From assembly GCA_963721645.1 (NCBI GenBank), contig CAVRJK010000002.1:310001-374000 (forward strand): a stretch of 64,000 nucleotides of DNA, written 5' to 3'. The notes beneath the pieces were generated by a model, which did no database searches, was not told the origin of the DNA, and was given only the letters and a program-made list of their open reading frames with translations. Every line of letters starts with the position of its first letter. Position 1 is the first letter of the stretch. This DNA comes from JALZKA01 sp963721645 (GTDB lineage: Bacteria; Actinomycetota; Thermoleophilia; Solirubrobacterales; 70-9). Shown one piece after another: positions 42,445 to 51,468 of the stretch. Both the position numbers and the translations under genes were made by a program.

Positions 42445-43400
42445 CGAGAATCAAGCCCCCTGCACTGCCCGAGGCAGCGACCATCGCGGTGGTCGCTCCC
42501 GCAACCTCGCCGCAGACCCGCTCGGACCTCGAGCAGGCTGTCGCCTACTTCGAGTCGCGCGGGCACGAGGTCCGGCTGGGGAAGAATGTGCGAAAGGTCC
42601 ACGGATATCTCGCCGGGACCGACGCCGAGCGCGCCGAGGATCTCCAATGGGCGTTGTCCGAGCCGGGGATCGACATGGTCCACGCCTACACCGGGGGCTA
42701 CGGGACCGCGCGTCTTTACAAGCTGATCGACTGGGACGCGGTGGGCGATCCGCGGATCGTCTGCGGCTACTCGGATCTGACCGCACTCCACCTGGCTCTC
42801 GCCAAGCACCAGAACTGGGTCACCTTCTACGGCCCGAACATCCTTCGCTTCACCCGGCGAAAGGACGACTATCCGTTGACAGCGGAAACCGAGGAGTGGT
42901 TTCACCGCGCCTTCAAGCCGGAGCCGCTCGGCACGGTGTTCGAGGATCCCGAGAACCCGTACGTCCTGACCGTCGGAGGCGGCGTTGGGGAGGGCCCTCT
43001 TGTCGGCGGTTGCCTGACGCTCCTGGCGTCCAGCATCGGCACCCCGTATGAGTTCGATGCGGAGGGATGCGTCCTCATGGTCGAGGACCTGAACACCGAC
43101 CCCTATCTGGTCGACACCGCTGTCAACCACCTGATCCAGGCCGGGAAGCTCGACGGCGTCAAGGGCTTCGTCTTCGGCACGGACGTGAACCTCAAGGACC
43201 AGACGATTCCCGACGAGCCCCAGTCGAACCTCTCGATCGAGGAGATGCTCGACGAGCTGATCGGTCCGCTGGGCATCCCGGCGATCGCAAACGTGCCGGT
43301 CGGCCACGGGAAGCACATGGCCACGATGCCGCTGGGCGCAGAGGTGCGCGTCGACGCCGACGCAAAGACCCTCGAGATCCTCGAGGCCGGGGTTTCCTAA
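42441..43400 (+). CDS. S66-family LD-carboxypeptidase-like peptidase (LdcA/MccF type)
   Basis: Serine peptidase of 319 residues. S66 motifs: VVAPATSPQT at the start, YTGGYGTARLYKLIDWDAVGDPRIVCGYSDLTALHLALA with the nucleophile Ser in GYSDLTAL, and later KGFVFGTDVNL and NVPVGHGKHMATMPLGAEV with catalytic Glu/His positions near. LdcA removes D-Ala from murein peptides and MccF cleaves an acyl-sulfamoyl bond; which applies is not told. The start overlaps the tetR stop (ATGA). It is followed by the repeat region and the dipeptide importer, consistent with peptide trimming. Confidence 0.88.
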   Translation: MTRIKPPALPEAATIAVVAPATSPQTRSDLEQAVAYFESRGHEVRLGKNVRKVHGYLAGTDAERAEDLQWALSEPGIDMVHAYTGGYGTARLYKLIDWDAVGDPRIVCGYSDLTALHLALAKHQNWVTFYGPNILRFTRRKDDYPLTAETEEWFHRAFKPEPLGTVFEDPENPYVLTVGGGVGEGPLVGGCLTLLASSIGTPYEFDAEGCVLMVEDLNTDPYLVDTAVNHLIQAGKLDGVKGFVFGTDVNLKDQTIPDEPQSNLSIEEMLDELIGPLGIPAIANVPVGHGKHMATMPLGAEVRVDADAKTLEILEAGVS

Positions 43401-43402
43401 AT

Positions 43403-43447
43403 GGGGTCAGGCACCTCTCATGAAAGGGGTCAGGCACCTCTCATGAA
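43403..43447. repeat. Tandem 22-23 bp repeat, GGGGTCAGGCACCTCTCATG unit
   Basis: Two identical 22-base copies (43403-43424 and 43426-43447) lie with a period of 23 between the S66 and SBP genes. Each carries a GGGGTC word followed by CAGGCACC, joining this to the dispersed repeats elsewhere. Each also contains an ATG. The last 20 bases before the SBP start hold GGAGGG. Confidence 0.8.
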
Positions 43448-43466
43448 CACCACGAACGGAGGGACG

Positions 43467-45278
43467 ATGAAGAGGTACGCGAGGGTCCCGCTGGCCATGG
43501 CGGTCCTGTTTGCTGCCGCCGCCCTGGCCATGCTCCCCGGCCTTGGGCAGGCGCAGGACGACGCCGGCACGGATGTGCTTCGAATCGGCTGGGGCCAGGA
43601 CCCGCAGACGCTCAACCCGTTCTACGGCCAGGACGAGGAGAGTTTCAACGTCTGGTCGATGACCTGGGATCTCCTCGTCAACTTCGGTGCCGACGACCTG
43701 TCCACGGCGCCCGGGATTGCGACCGACTGGAAGGTCTCCGAGGATCAGCTGTCGGTCGAGTTCGAACTCGACCCAGACCGTGTTTGGTCAGACGGCGAAT
43801 CGATCACCTCCGAGGACGTCAAGTGGAGCCTCGAGAACCTGGGCTCCGAGGGCGACATCTTCGCCGGCTACACCGACGGCATCACGAAGATCGAGACCCC
43901 CGACGACTACACCGTGATTCTCGAGACCAAGAAGCCGGACGCGCGTCTTTTGGGCGGGCTCTTTCTCTACATCCTTCCCGAGCACGTCTGGGGGAAGGTC
44001 GATCTCGACGAACTGACGCGCACCTACCAGCCGAAGCTGCCGATGGTGGGCTCCGGCCCGTACATCGTCACCGAGTTCGAGCGCGGTCGCATCATCACGA
44101 TGGAGCGGAACCCCGAGTGGCAGGGCTCAGAGCCCGCCTTCGACGAGATCCAATACGTCAAGTACGGAAGTCAGGACGCGGTCGAGCGCGCTCTTACCCT
44201 GGGCGAGCTCGACATGGTCGTCGAGGTCGAGGAATCCACCTTCGGGCGGATCGCCGAGAACGACGACATCGAAACTCTCTCGAGTCCGAATCCCAGCTAC
44301 ACGCAGCTCGCGTTCAACCTCTGCCCCGAGGAACTCTGCCCGGATGCCGTGTTCAATCCAGCCGTCCAGGAACTCGAGGTGCGCCAGGCGATCGCCTACG
44401 CGGTCGACCGCGAGCGCATCAACGAAATCGCGGCCAAGGGGACCGCGTTCGTCGCCAACGGGATCCTGCCTTCGTACTACAAGCAGTTCTACACCGAGCC
44501 CGAGCAGACCTACCCCTTCGACCCTGAGCTCGCCAACCAGATCCTGGACGACGCCGGCTGGGTCGACAACGGTGAGGACCCGCGCACCAAGGACGGAATG
44601 ACCCTCTCCTTCGACCTCTTCGTCCGCTCGGAGTCGAACTACAACGTGCAGGCGGCGCGGCTGGTCGCCGAGATGGCTGACGAGATCGGCGTCGAGTTCA
44701 AGGTGCAGGCGGTGAGCGTGGACAAGCTCTACGACCTCACGGTCCGGAAGATCGACGGCAAGCCGGCGCCCGAGTTCGACTCGTTCATCTGGGGCTGGGG
44801 CGGGGACCCGTACGACCCGGGCTACCTGCTGAATCTCCTCACAACGAAGGAGATCGGGAGCCTCTCCGATGCCTTCTACTCGAACCCCGAGTACGACGCC
44901 CTCTACACCCAGCAGTCTCAGACGTTCGATGTCGAAGAGCGCAAGGAGATCATCGCCGAGATGATCGAAATCACGCAGGAGGACGTCGCATACCTGGTGC
45001 TCACCTGGGATCCCAACCTGCAGGCGTATCGAACGGACACCCTTGCGAACGTCGAACCGACCTGTCCGGCCGAGACCGGCGACCTCATCTGCGAGCAGAC
45101 CTCGTATGAGCCCCTGCTCTCGATCGAGCCCGCCGAGGCCGGCGCCGGGGGCGACGACGGCGGGCGCGGAGGCGCGTTCCTTGCGCTGGTCGGAATGGCT
45201 GTTGCCAGCTTCATCGCCTACTTCGTCGGGCTGAAGAGGGGTCGCCGCGAAGCCGAGCCGCTGGAGCTCGAGGAGTGA
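43467..45278 (+). CDS. dppA: Dipeptide/oligopeptide ABC transporter substrate-binding protein
   Basis: Periplasmic-type family 5 solute-binding protein of 603 residues. Start ATG 43467 follows GGAGGG by four bases, so the open frame upstream, which begins in the repeat at 43401, is not used. A signal peptide (RVPLAMAVLFAAAALAMLPGLGQA) leads to the SBP body: DPQTLNPFYGQDEESFNVWSM, VWSDGESITSEDVKWSLEN, YVIV-like motifs and TYPFDPELANQILDDAGWV. It is unusual in ending with a C-terminal membrane helix (GAFLALVGMAVASFIAYFVGLKRGRR), so it may be tethered by the C-terminus instead of a lipobox. It is first gene of a dppA-B-C-DF operon. Confidence 0.9.
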   Translation: MKRYARVPLAMAVLFAAAALAMLPGLGQAQDDAGTDVLRIGWGQDPQTLNPFYGQDEESFNVWSMTWDLLVNFGADDLSTAPGIATDWKVSEDQLSVEFELDPDRVWSDGESITSEDVKWSLENLGSEGDIFAGYTDGITKIETPDDYTVILETKKPDARLLGGLFLYILPEHVWGKVDLDELTRTYQPKLPMVGSGPYIVTEFERGRIITMERNPEWQGSEPAFDEIQYVKYGSQDAVERALTLGELDMVVEVEESTFGRIAENDDIETLSSPNPSYTQLAFNLCPEELCPDAVFNPAVQELEVRQAIAYAVDRERINEIAAKGTAFVANGILPSYYKQFYTEPEQTYPFDPELANQILDDAGWVDNGEDPRTKDGMTLSFDLFVRSESNYNVQAARLVAEMADEIGVEFKVQAVSVDKLYDLTVRKIDGKPAPEFDSFIWGWGGDPYDPGYLLNLLTTKEIGSLSDAFYSNPEYDALYTQQSQTFDVEERKEIIAEMIEITQEDVAYLVLTWDPNLQAYRTDTLANVEPTCPAETGDLICEQTSYEPLLSIEPAEAGAGGDDGGRGGAFLALVGMAVASFIAYFVGLKRGRREAEPLELEE

Positions 45279-46243
45279 ACCGCCGCTGGCTCCTTGGCAA
45301 GGTCGGGGCTGCCGTCGTAACCCTGATCTTCGTCCTGATCTTCAACTTCTTTTTGTTCCGGGTGATGGGCGACCCGACCACGCAGCTCGCCCGCCTACCC
45401 AACTCCTCGCCGGAAGAGGTAGCGAAGCTCCGCGCCGACTACGGCATCGACAAGCCGATCACGGGCCAGTTCGTGGACTACGTCGGCGACACGGTGACGC
45501 TCGATTTCGGCATCTCGCAGCAATCACGCAGGTCCGTCCTGGACGAGATGATCGACGCGCTGCCGTGGACTCTCCTGTTGGTCGGGACAGGCACGATCCT
45601 CGCGACCCTGGCCGGCGCCTGGCTGGGCGTGTACGCCGCGACGCGCCGAGGCAAGAAGGGCGACAGCCGGTCTCTCAACTTCAGCCTGTTCACCTACTCG
45701 GCGCCGGAGTACTGGATCGGGATCCTCCTGATCCTCGTTTTCGCGGTCTGGATACCCGTCTTACCCGCCGGACAGCAGGTGACCCCGGGCATCGAGTTTT
45801 CGAGCTGGTGGGCCGAGGCACTCGACGTTGCCGAGCACCTGATCCTGCCGGCAACAGCGATGACCCTGATGCTCCTGGGGCAGTACTTCCTGATCATGCG
45901 CTCGTCGATGGTCGACGTCCTCACCGAGGACTTCGTCACCGTCAAGCGCGCCACCGGCTTGCCCTGGCATCGCGTCGTCAGGGGACACGCTGTCCCGAAC
46001 GCGCTCCTGCCCCTGGTCACGCTCTCGGCGATCCAGTTCGGCGCGGTCGCGGGCGGCGCGATCACGATCGAGACGATCTTCAGCTGGCCGGGGCTCGGCC
46101 TCCTGTCGTTCGACGCGATCGAAGACAAGGACTTCCCGATGCTTCAAGGGACGTTTCTCCTCTTCTCGGTCGGAGTGATCCTGGCCAACCTGATCGCCGA
46201 TTGCCTCTACTTCGTCCTCGACCCACGGGTGCAGGCAAGGTGA
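45275..46243 (+). CDS. dppB: Dipeptide ABC transporter permease (DppB type)
   Basis: Inner-membrane permease of 322 residues. N-terminal helix then DPTTQLARLPNSSPEEVAKLRADYGIDKPITGQFVDYVGDTVTLDFGIS, the conserved DppB periplasmic region, then six helices. The EAA loop is FVTVKRATGLPWHRVVRGHAVPNALLPLVTL, which docks to the ATPase. GTG start overlaps the SBP stop by four bases. Confidence 0.92.
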   Translation: MNRRWLLGKVGAAVVTLIFVLIFNFFLFRVMGDPTTQLARLPNSSPEEVAKLRADYGIDKPITGQFVDYVGDTVTLDFGISQQSRRSVLDEMIDALPWTLLLVGTGTILATLAGAWLGVYAATRRGKKGDSRSLNFSLFTYSAPEYWIGILLILVFAVWIPVLPAGQQVTPGIEFSSWWAEALDVAEHLILPATAMTLMLLGQYFLIMRSSMVDVLTEDFVTVKRATGLPWHRVVRGHAVPNALLPLVTLSAIQFGAVAGGAITIETIFSWPGLGLLSFDAIEDKDFPMLQGTFLLFSVGVILANLIADCLYFVLDPRVQAR

Positions 46244-47091
46244 CCGACGCGAGCGTCAAAGAACTGCTCCTGGGGACCGGCCGCGGCCGGTTTGGCCTGG
46301 GCGTCCTAGGCCTGTTCGTTTTCCTGGCCATCTTCGGTGACATGCTCGCGCCGTACGACCCCCTCGCCTCGAGCCTCGAGGTCCTCCAGCCTCCCTCCTG
46401 GGATCACATCATGGGTACGACCGAGAGCGGGGCTGACGTGTTCTCTCAGATCCTCGTCGGGGCGCGCGTCTCGATGGTCGTCGGCTTTGCAGCTGCCCTG
46501 ATCTCGGCCGTCCTGGGGTCCACGGTCGGTCTCGTATCCGGGTACTTCGGCGGCTGGACGGACAGGATCCTCGACGCGGTGGAGAACTGGTTTTTGGTCA
46601 TCCCGACACTGCCGCTCATGATCGTCCTGGCCCGGCTTCTCGACCCCTCGCTGACTGTGCTGATCGCAGTGATCGGCCTCACATCGTGGGCGGGCACCGG
46701 GCGGATCGTGCGAGCCCAGGTCCTGACCCTCCGTGAGCGCCCTTTCGTCGAGCGCGCCAAGGCTCTCGGCGCATCAGACCGCTACATCCTGAAGACCCAC
46801 ATCCTGCCGAACACGCTGCCGCTGATCTTCGCCAACACCGTGCTCATCGTCGCCGTGGCGATCCTCTCAGAGGCAGCCCTTGCGTTCCTGGGCCTCGGCG
46901 ATCCAAATCGCATCTCATGGGGATCGATGCTCGAGAACGCGTTCAGCGCGAACGCCCCGAGCGCCGAGGCGTGGTGGTACGTCATCCCGCCGGGCCTCGC
47001 CATCACGATGCTCGTGCTGGCAATCGCGATGCTCGGCTACCTCTTCGAGGAGTACATCAACCCCCGTCTTCGAGAGCAGCACGCTCCATGA
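46240..47091 (+). CDS. dppC: Dipeptide ABC transporter permease (DppC type)
   Basis: Permease of 283 residues starting at GTG 46240, overlapping the dppB stop. DPLASSLEVLQPPSWDHIMGTTESGADVFSQILVGARVSM is the DppC start, with the EAA loop FVERAKALGASDRYILKTHILPNTLPLIFANTV. The last helix runs to the ATPase gene, which begins with overlap in the stop codon. Coding frame continues upstream within dppB but without the permease features. Confidence 0.92.
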   Translation: MTDASVKELLLGTGRGRFGLGVLGLFVFLAIFGDMLAPYDPLASSLEVLQPPSWDHIMGTTESGADVFSQILVGARVSMVVGFAAALISAVLGSTVGLVSGYFGGWTDRILDAVENWFLVIPTLPLMIVLARLLDPSLTVLIAVIGLTSWAGTGRIVRAQVLTLRERPFVERAKALGASDRYILKTHILPNTLPLIFANTVLIVAVAILSEAALAFLGLGDPNRISWGSMLENAFSANAPSAEAWWYVIPPGLAITMLVLAIAMLGYLFEEYINPRLREQHAP

Positions 47092-48893
47092 GCCTCCCGC
47101 TCCTCGAGGTTTCCGATCTGCGAGTCACAGCCGGTGACGGCACGGCGATTGTCGATGGAGTCGGCTTCGAACTCCGGGCAGGCGAGGCGCTTGGGCTCGC
47201 CGGCGAGTCGGGCTGCGGAAAGACGACAACGGCGCTTTCGGTCATGCGCCTTCTTCCTCCCTCGTTGACGCAGACCGGCACGATCACGCTGCGACCGGAG
47301 AGCGTTTCGAAGCAGATCAACGTGGGACGTCGGACCGAGCGGGGGATGCAGGTGGTGCGTTGGCGGCACGTGTCGCTGGTGTTCCAGGGCGCGATGAACT
47401 CGCTCGACCCCGTGCAGCGCGTGAGCGATCAGATCGCGGAGGCAATCAACCTGCACGACAAGACTGCCGGCAAGGGCGAAGTCGCGGAGCGGATCGACGA
47501 TCTCATGTCCACGGTGGGGCTTACGGCCAGTACCGCGAGGCGCTACCCCCATCAGCTCTCGGGCGGGCAGCGCCAACGGGCGATGACCGCACTTGCGCTT
47601 GCCTGCGGCCCACCCCTGGTGATCGCCGACGAGCCGACCACGGCCCTCGACGTGGTTATGCAGGCCCAGGTTCTTCAATTGCTCGAGCGGTTGCGCGAAC
47701 GGCTCGGCCTGGCGCTGATCCTGATCTCACACGACCTTGGGGTGCTCGCCGAGACGTGCGACCGCGTCGCGATCATGAACGAGGGCAAGATCGTCGAGAT
47801 CGGAGAGGCCGGCCAGATCTTCGGCCAGCCCGAGCACGACTACACGAAGAAGCTCCTGTCGGTCCTTCCCGTGATCGGTGGCGAGCGCCGTGCGGGTGCA
47901 TCCCGTTCGGCAAACGATGCCGAGACGCCGCTGATCGAGGTTCGCGACCTCTCGGTGCAGTTCGCGACACGCGCGGGCGCGGCGCGGGCGGTGGACGGTG
48001 TTTCGCTGGATTGGAAGCGGGGCGAGATCCTCGGCGTGGTGGGGGAGTCGGGCTGCGGGAAATCGACGACCGCCAGGGCGGTGCTTGATCTGGTCGAGCA
48101 CGAAGGCGAGATACTTCTCGAGGGGAAGGCGGCGAGCGGTCGCGGGGAGATGCGGGACCTTCGCCGGCGGATCCAGATGATCTTCCAGGATCCTTACCAG
48201 ACGCTCAACCCCCGTCAGCGTGTCAGGACTCTCGTCGCGGAGCCGCTCGTGGTCATGGGGATCGACCGCTCCGAGCATGAGGCGCGGGTCGCCAAGGCTC
48301 TGAACGAAGTGGGGCTCGACCCTGAGCGTTTCTGTGAGCGCTACCCACATCAGCTCTCGGGCGGGCAGCGCCAGCGCGTCGCGATCGCTGCTGCGCTCGT
48401 CCTCGAACCGGACGGCCTGATCTGCGACGAGCCGGTCTCGATGCTCGACACCTCCGTACGGGCTCAGATCCTGGACGTCCTCTGCGGGCTTCGCGAGAGC
48501 AGGGAGCTCGCTCTGTTGTTCATTACGCATGACCTGAGCCTCGCGTGGTCCCTGTGCGACAGGCTTGCCGTCATGTACCTGGGACGGGTGGTTGAGAGCG
48601 GCTCCGCGACAGATGTGATCGAAAGGCCACAACATCCCTACACGCGGGCGCTTGTGGACGCCATCCCCGTCCCGGTGCCGGGAGGCGGAGGCGCGCGCGA
48701 GCTCCTTTCGGGCGAGCTGCCCGACCCGACGGCGGTGCCGGCCGGTTGCCGCTTCCACCCGCGCTGCCCCAGGCGGTTCGGCCCCTGCGACTCTGTGGAC
48801 CCAGGCCTACTTCCGGCAGGGGCGAGCGGACAGCTCTCTGCCTGTCTCCTTCATGATCCGGCTCATGCCGGAGCTGCGACACGAAGTGCCTGA
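47088..48893 (+). CDS. Fused dipeptide ABC transporter ATPases (DppD-DppF)
   Basis: Single protein of 601 residues joining two ABC ATPases that are usually separate. First: Walker A GESGCGKTT, signature LSGGQRQRAM, Walker B VIADEPTTALD, and switch SHD. Second (from about 285): Walker A GESGCGKST, LSGGQRQRVA, and CDEPVSMLDTSV (B and D-loop), ending with the oligopeptide-ATPase C-terminal motif GCRFHPRCPRRFGPCD, the four-Cys group seen in DppD/F and OppD/F proteins. The first half lacks that Cys tail, as expected where the halves are joined. It starts at ATG 47088 in the dppC stop. The fusion fixes a 1:1 pairing of the two ATPases. Confidence 0.9.
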   Translation: MSLPLLEVSDLRVTAGDGTAIVDGVGFELRAGEALGLAGESGCGKTTTALSVMRLLPPSLTQTGTITLRPESVSKQINVGRRTERGMQVVRWRHVSLVFQGAMNSLDPVQRVSDQIAEAINLHDKTAGKGEVAERIDDLMSTVGLTASTARRYPHQLSGGQRQRAMTALALACGPPLVIADEPTTALDVVMQAQVLQLLERLRERLGLALILISHDLGVLAETCDRVAIMNEGKIVEIGEAGQIFGQPEHDYTKKLLSVLPVIGGERRAGASRSANDAETPLIEVRDLSVQFATRAGAARAVDGVSLDWKRGEILGVVGESGCGKSTTARAVLDLVEHEGEILLEGKAASGRGEMRDLRRRIQMIFQDPYQTLNPRQRVRTLVAEPLVVMGIDRSEHEARVAKALNEVGLDPERFCERYPHQLSGGQRQRVAIAAALVLEPDGLICDEPVSMLDTSVRAQILDVLCGLRESRELALLFITHDLSLAWSLCDRLAVMYLGRVVESGSATDVIERPQHPYTRALVDAIPVPVPGGGGARELLSGELPDPTAVPAGCRFHPRCPRRFGPCDSVDPGLLPAGASGQLSACLLHDPAHAGAATRSA

Positions 48894-49842
48894 GCGCTGG
48901 CGCGAGATCGCGGGGCCCGTGGGGCACCTGCCGACCGGCGAGCTGAATGCGATCACGGACGTACCCGGGGTCCGGGTCGGTCACTCCCAGGCTCAAAGCG
49001 GAGAGCGAACGGGAGTTACGGTCGTCGAGCCGCCTGCGGTGCCCGCACGCGCCGCCACGGCGGTCGTCAACGGCACCGGCGAGCTGACTTCAAAGCTCCA
49101 GATCGATGAGACGGGCTTGATGGACACGCCCGTCTATCTGTGCGGGACGCACGCCTTGGGCACGGTCTATCAAGCGGCGATCATGGCGTCGGGCCACGGT
49201 CCGCAGGACGTCGTGATCCCGGTGGTGGGGGAGACCGACGATGGCGACCTCGCCGACTCGCGGACGGTGGTTGCGGGAGACGTCGACGCGGCGATCGCCG
49301 CCCTCGGCACCGACGTAGCCGAGGGAACGGCCGGGGGTGGCACCGGGATGCAGCTCTTCGACTTCGCGGGCGGCATCGGCACCTCGTCGCGACGCGTGGG
49401 GGAGTGGTACGTCGGCGTTCTGCTGCAGTGCAACTTCGGCGAGCGCGAATACCTGGACCTACTCGGGCATACGCTCGACCCGGCGGTCCGGCCCTCTGCA
49501 AACGACGGCTCGTGCATCGCGGTCTGCGCAACTGATGCTCCCCTGTCGGCGCAACAACTGAGGCGCCTGGCGCTGCGCCCGCTCCTCGGCTTGGCTCGCG
49601 CAGGCTCCTACGGCTCCGAGGGCTCGGGTGAGATCGGCCTTGCCTTCTCCACCGCCGACGAAGGGAACCTGGAGAACGACCAGCTCAACCCGATCTTTGC
49701 CGCGGCCTTCGAGGCTGCCCATGAGTCGGTCATGAATTGCCTGGTTGCCGCCGAACCGGCGGAGCGCCTGGACGGCACGATGCAGGACGCTTTCCCCATC
49801 GAGCTGGCCCGAGAGCTGGCTTCCGCACAAACCTCTCCCTAG
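48853..49842 (+). CDS. P1 (DmpA-type) aminopeptidase/D-esterase
   Basis: Self-processing N-terminal nucleophile hydrolase of about 329 residues. GELNAITDVPGVRVGHSQAQSGERTGVTVVEPP and NGTGELTSKLQIDETGLMDTPVYLCGTHALGTVYQA are DmpA family blocks. The nucleophile is the Ser of NDGSCIAVCATDAPL near residue 217, where the chain is expected to be cut before Ser. The last part (GRSGSYGSEGSGEIGLAFST-like) follows the family. Start at ATG 48853 or 48865, within the end of the ATPase gene. It could remove L- or D- N-terminal residues from imported peptides. It is the last gene of the run. Confidence 0.88.
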   Translation: MIRLMPELRHEVPERWREIAGPVGHLPTGELNAITDVPGVRVGHSQAQSGERTGVTVVEPPAVPARAATAVVNGTGELTSKLQIDETGLMDTPVYLCGTHALGTVYQAAIMASGHGPQDVVIPVVGETDDGDLADSRTVVAGDVDAAIAALGTDVAEGTAGGGTGMQLFDFAGGIGTSSRRVGEWYVGVLLQCNFGEREYLDLLGHTLDPAVRPSANDGSCIAVCATDAPLSAQQLRRLALRPLLGLARAGSYGSEGSGEIGLAFSTADEGNLENDQLNPIFAAAFEAAHESVMNCLVAAEPAERLDGTMQDAFPIELARELASAQTSP

Positions 49843-49863
49843 CCCCGCGTCAAACTTCCGGCA

Positions 49864-51405
49864 ATGGACGGCCGTGCCGCAACCGCCCGCCGCATCGCCG
49901 GCTGGGCCGTAGGGATCCTCGCCGCAACCGCGCTTGCGGCGGCGGCGATGGTCGTCGGCTGGCGGATCGCGGGCCCAACTGTCTCGGATACCGAGCTGGG
50001 GCAGGTCGAGTTCGAGGTGCGCGCGGATCAGTTCGGTGAGGTCAACGCTTATGTGCCGATCGCCGACTGGGGCATCCGCGCAAACGCGTTCGACGCCCCG
50101 TTCCAACTCGACCTCGAGATCCGTTCGCTCGACAGAAAGGGTGCGCTGGAGGCGGCCGGCGGCGAACGCACGGCAATCGACGACACGCGTGAGGATCTCG
50201 AGAGCGCAGCGCGGCGGGCGGTAATCCGCGGCTTCGCGTTCGCGCTCGGAACGACACTCATCGTTTCGCTGGTCCTGTGGCTTCTGCGCGCACGTTGGCG
50301 CCGCCTGGGTCTCGCAGCGGCGTGGGTTGCAGGGGTCGGAGTCGCGGGCACCGCGGCGAGCCTCTTCCTCGCGGTCTCGACCTTCGATGCGCGAGCCTTC
50401 AGTTCTCCCTCCTACTACGGGCGAGGCCCCGAGCTTGCCCAGCTGCTCGCATTCTTCGAGCGCCAGCAGGACAACGATCGCTACACGGCAACCTTCGACA
50501 ACGCCCTCACCAACTTCAGCGCATACCTAGCCGACTCGCCACGTGTCGGTGAGGGCTCGGGCCGCGCGATCTACTTCAGCTCGGACCTTCACTCCAACCT
50601 CCCGGTCCTGTCATCGCTCCCCAACTTCGTCGGCGAAGAGCCATTCATCCTGGCTGGGGATTTCGGAACCTCGGGGACCGAGGCTGAGGCCGCGACAATC
50701 AGTCCCCGCATCGCAGCGCTGGCCGACGAGGTCGTTGCTGTATCGGGCAACCACGACTCCTCGATCCTGATGGAGGCGCTCGCAGGAGACGGAGTTCACG
50801 TCCTCGGTACGGGCGGCGAGTTGAACGAGGAAGGCGTCTACGAGGACAAGGGATTCCTCGAGGTCGAGGGCCTCACTATCGCCGGCTTCACGGACCCGCT
50901 CGAGTGGCAGGGCGACGACCCCGGCTCGTCGGAGCGGATCTATTCATTTCCCGAGCTGGATGACGGCGACGAGCAGCTCGCCGCCGCGAAGGAGGACGTC
51001 GTCGCATGGTTCGGCGGTCTCGAGTCCGAGCCCGACATGGCGCTGGTCCACCAAAACTCGCTGGCGCAGCATCTCGCGGCAAAGCTCACCGCTGACGGCT
51101 ACTCCCAGCCGCTCACGATCGTCACCGGGCACAACCACTTCCAGCAGATCGACCGCTACGCCGGCGGCGCCATCAATGTCGTGAACGCCGGAACACTGGG
51201 CGCCGGAGGCCCACTCCGCGTCGGCCAGGAGTCGGCCGGCTTGGGCGAACTCCACTTCGCCGACGACGACGCGGCCCTGCAATCAGTGGACCTGATCCAG
51301 ATCGAACCGCTCTCGGGTCAGGCCCAGGCCGAGCGCGTGGTGCTCGACATCGTGTGCCCGCCTGCCGAGTCTCAAGACGAGCCCTGCCACTACGAGCCGG
51401 GGTGA
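49864..51405 (+). CDS. Membrane-anchored metallophosphoesterase
   Basis: Protein of 513 residues. An N-terminal membrane helix (WAVGILAATALAAAAMVVGWRIAG) and two more around 120-170 precede a calcineurin-like phosphoesterase (about 240-460): IYFSSDLHSNLP, ILAGDFGTSG, VVAVSGNHDSSIL, MALVHQNS and IVTGHNHFQQ supply the metal ligands in order. The catalytic part is predicted outside the membrane from topology. The substrate is unknown. It follows the P1 peptidase by 21 bases, yet the function is different. The C-terminus has two Cys (IVCPPAESQDEPCHY). Confidence 0.85.
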   Translation: MDGRAATARRIAGWAVGILAATALAAAAMVVGWRIAGPTVSDTELGQVEFEVRADQFGEVNAYVPIADWGIRANAFDAPFQLDLEIRSLDRKGALEAAGGERTAIDDTREDLESAARRAVIRGFAFALGTTLIVSLVLWLLRARWRRLGLAAAWVAGVGVAGTAASLFLAVSTFDARAFSSPSYYGRGPELAQLLAFFERQQDNDRYTATFDNALTNFSAYLADSPRVGEGSGRAIYFSSDLHSNLPVLSSLPNFVGEEPFILAGDFGTSGTEAEAATISPRIAALADEVVAVSGNHDSSILMEALAGDGVHVLGTGGELNEEGVYEDKGFLEVEGLTIAGFTDPLEWQGDDPGSSERIYSFPELDDGDEQLAAAKEDVVAWFGGLESEPDMALVHQNSLAQHLAAKLTADGYSQPLTIVTGHNHFQQIDRYAGGAINVVNAGTLGAGGPLRVGQESAGLGELHFADDDAALQSVDLIQIEPLSGQAQAERVVLDIVCPPAESQDEPCHYEPG

Positions 51406-51468
51406 CCATCAGGGGCGCAGGCTTCGCTGGGCGCGAACAGGCATGCCCGTAACAATTACGCTGCCGAT

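Noticed and set aside
43401..43466. dppA start at 43401 inside the tandem repeat
   Set aside because: The stretch is repeat DNA without a ribosome-binding site, and would put 22 polar residues before the signal peptide; ATG 43467 has GGAGGG upstream.
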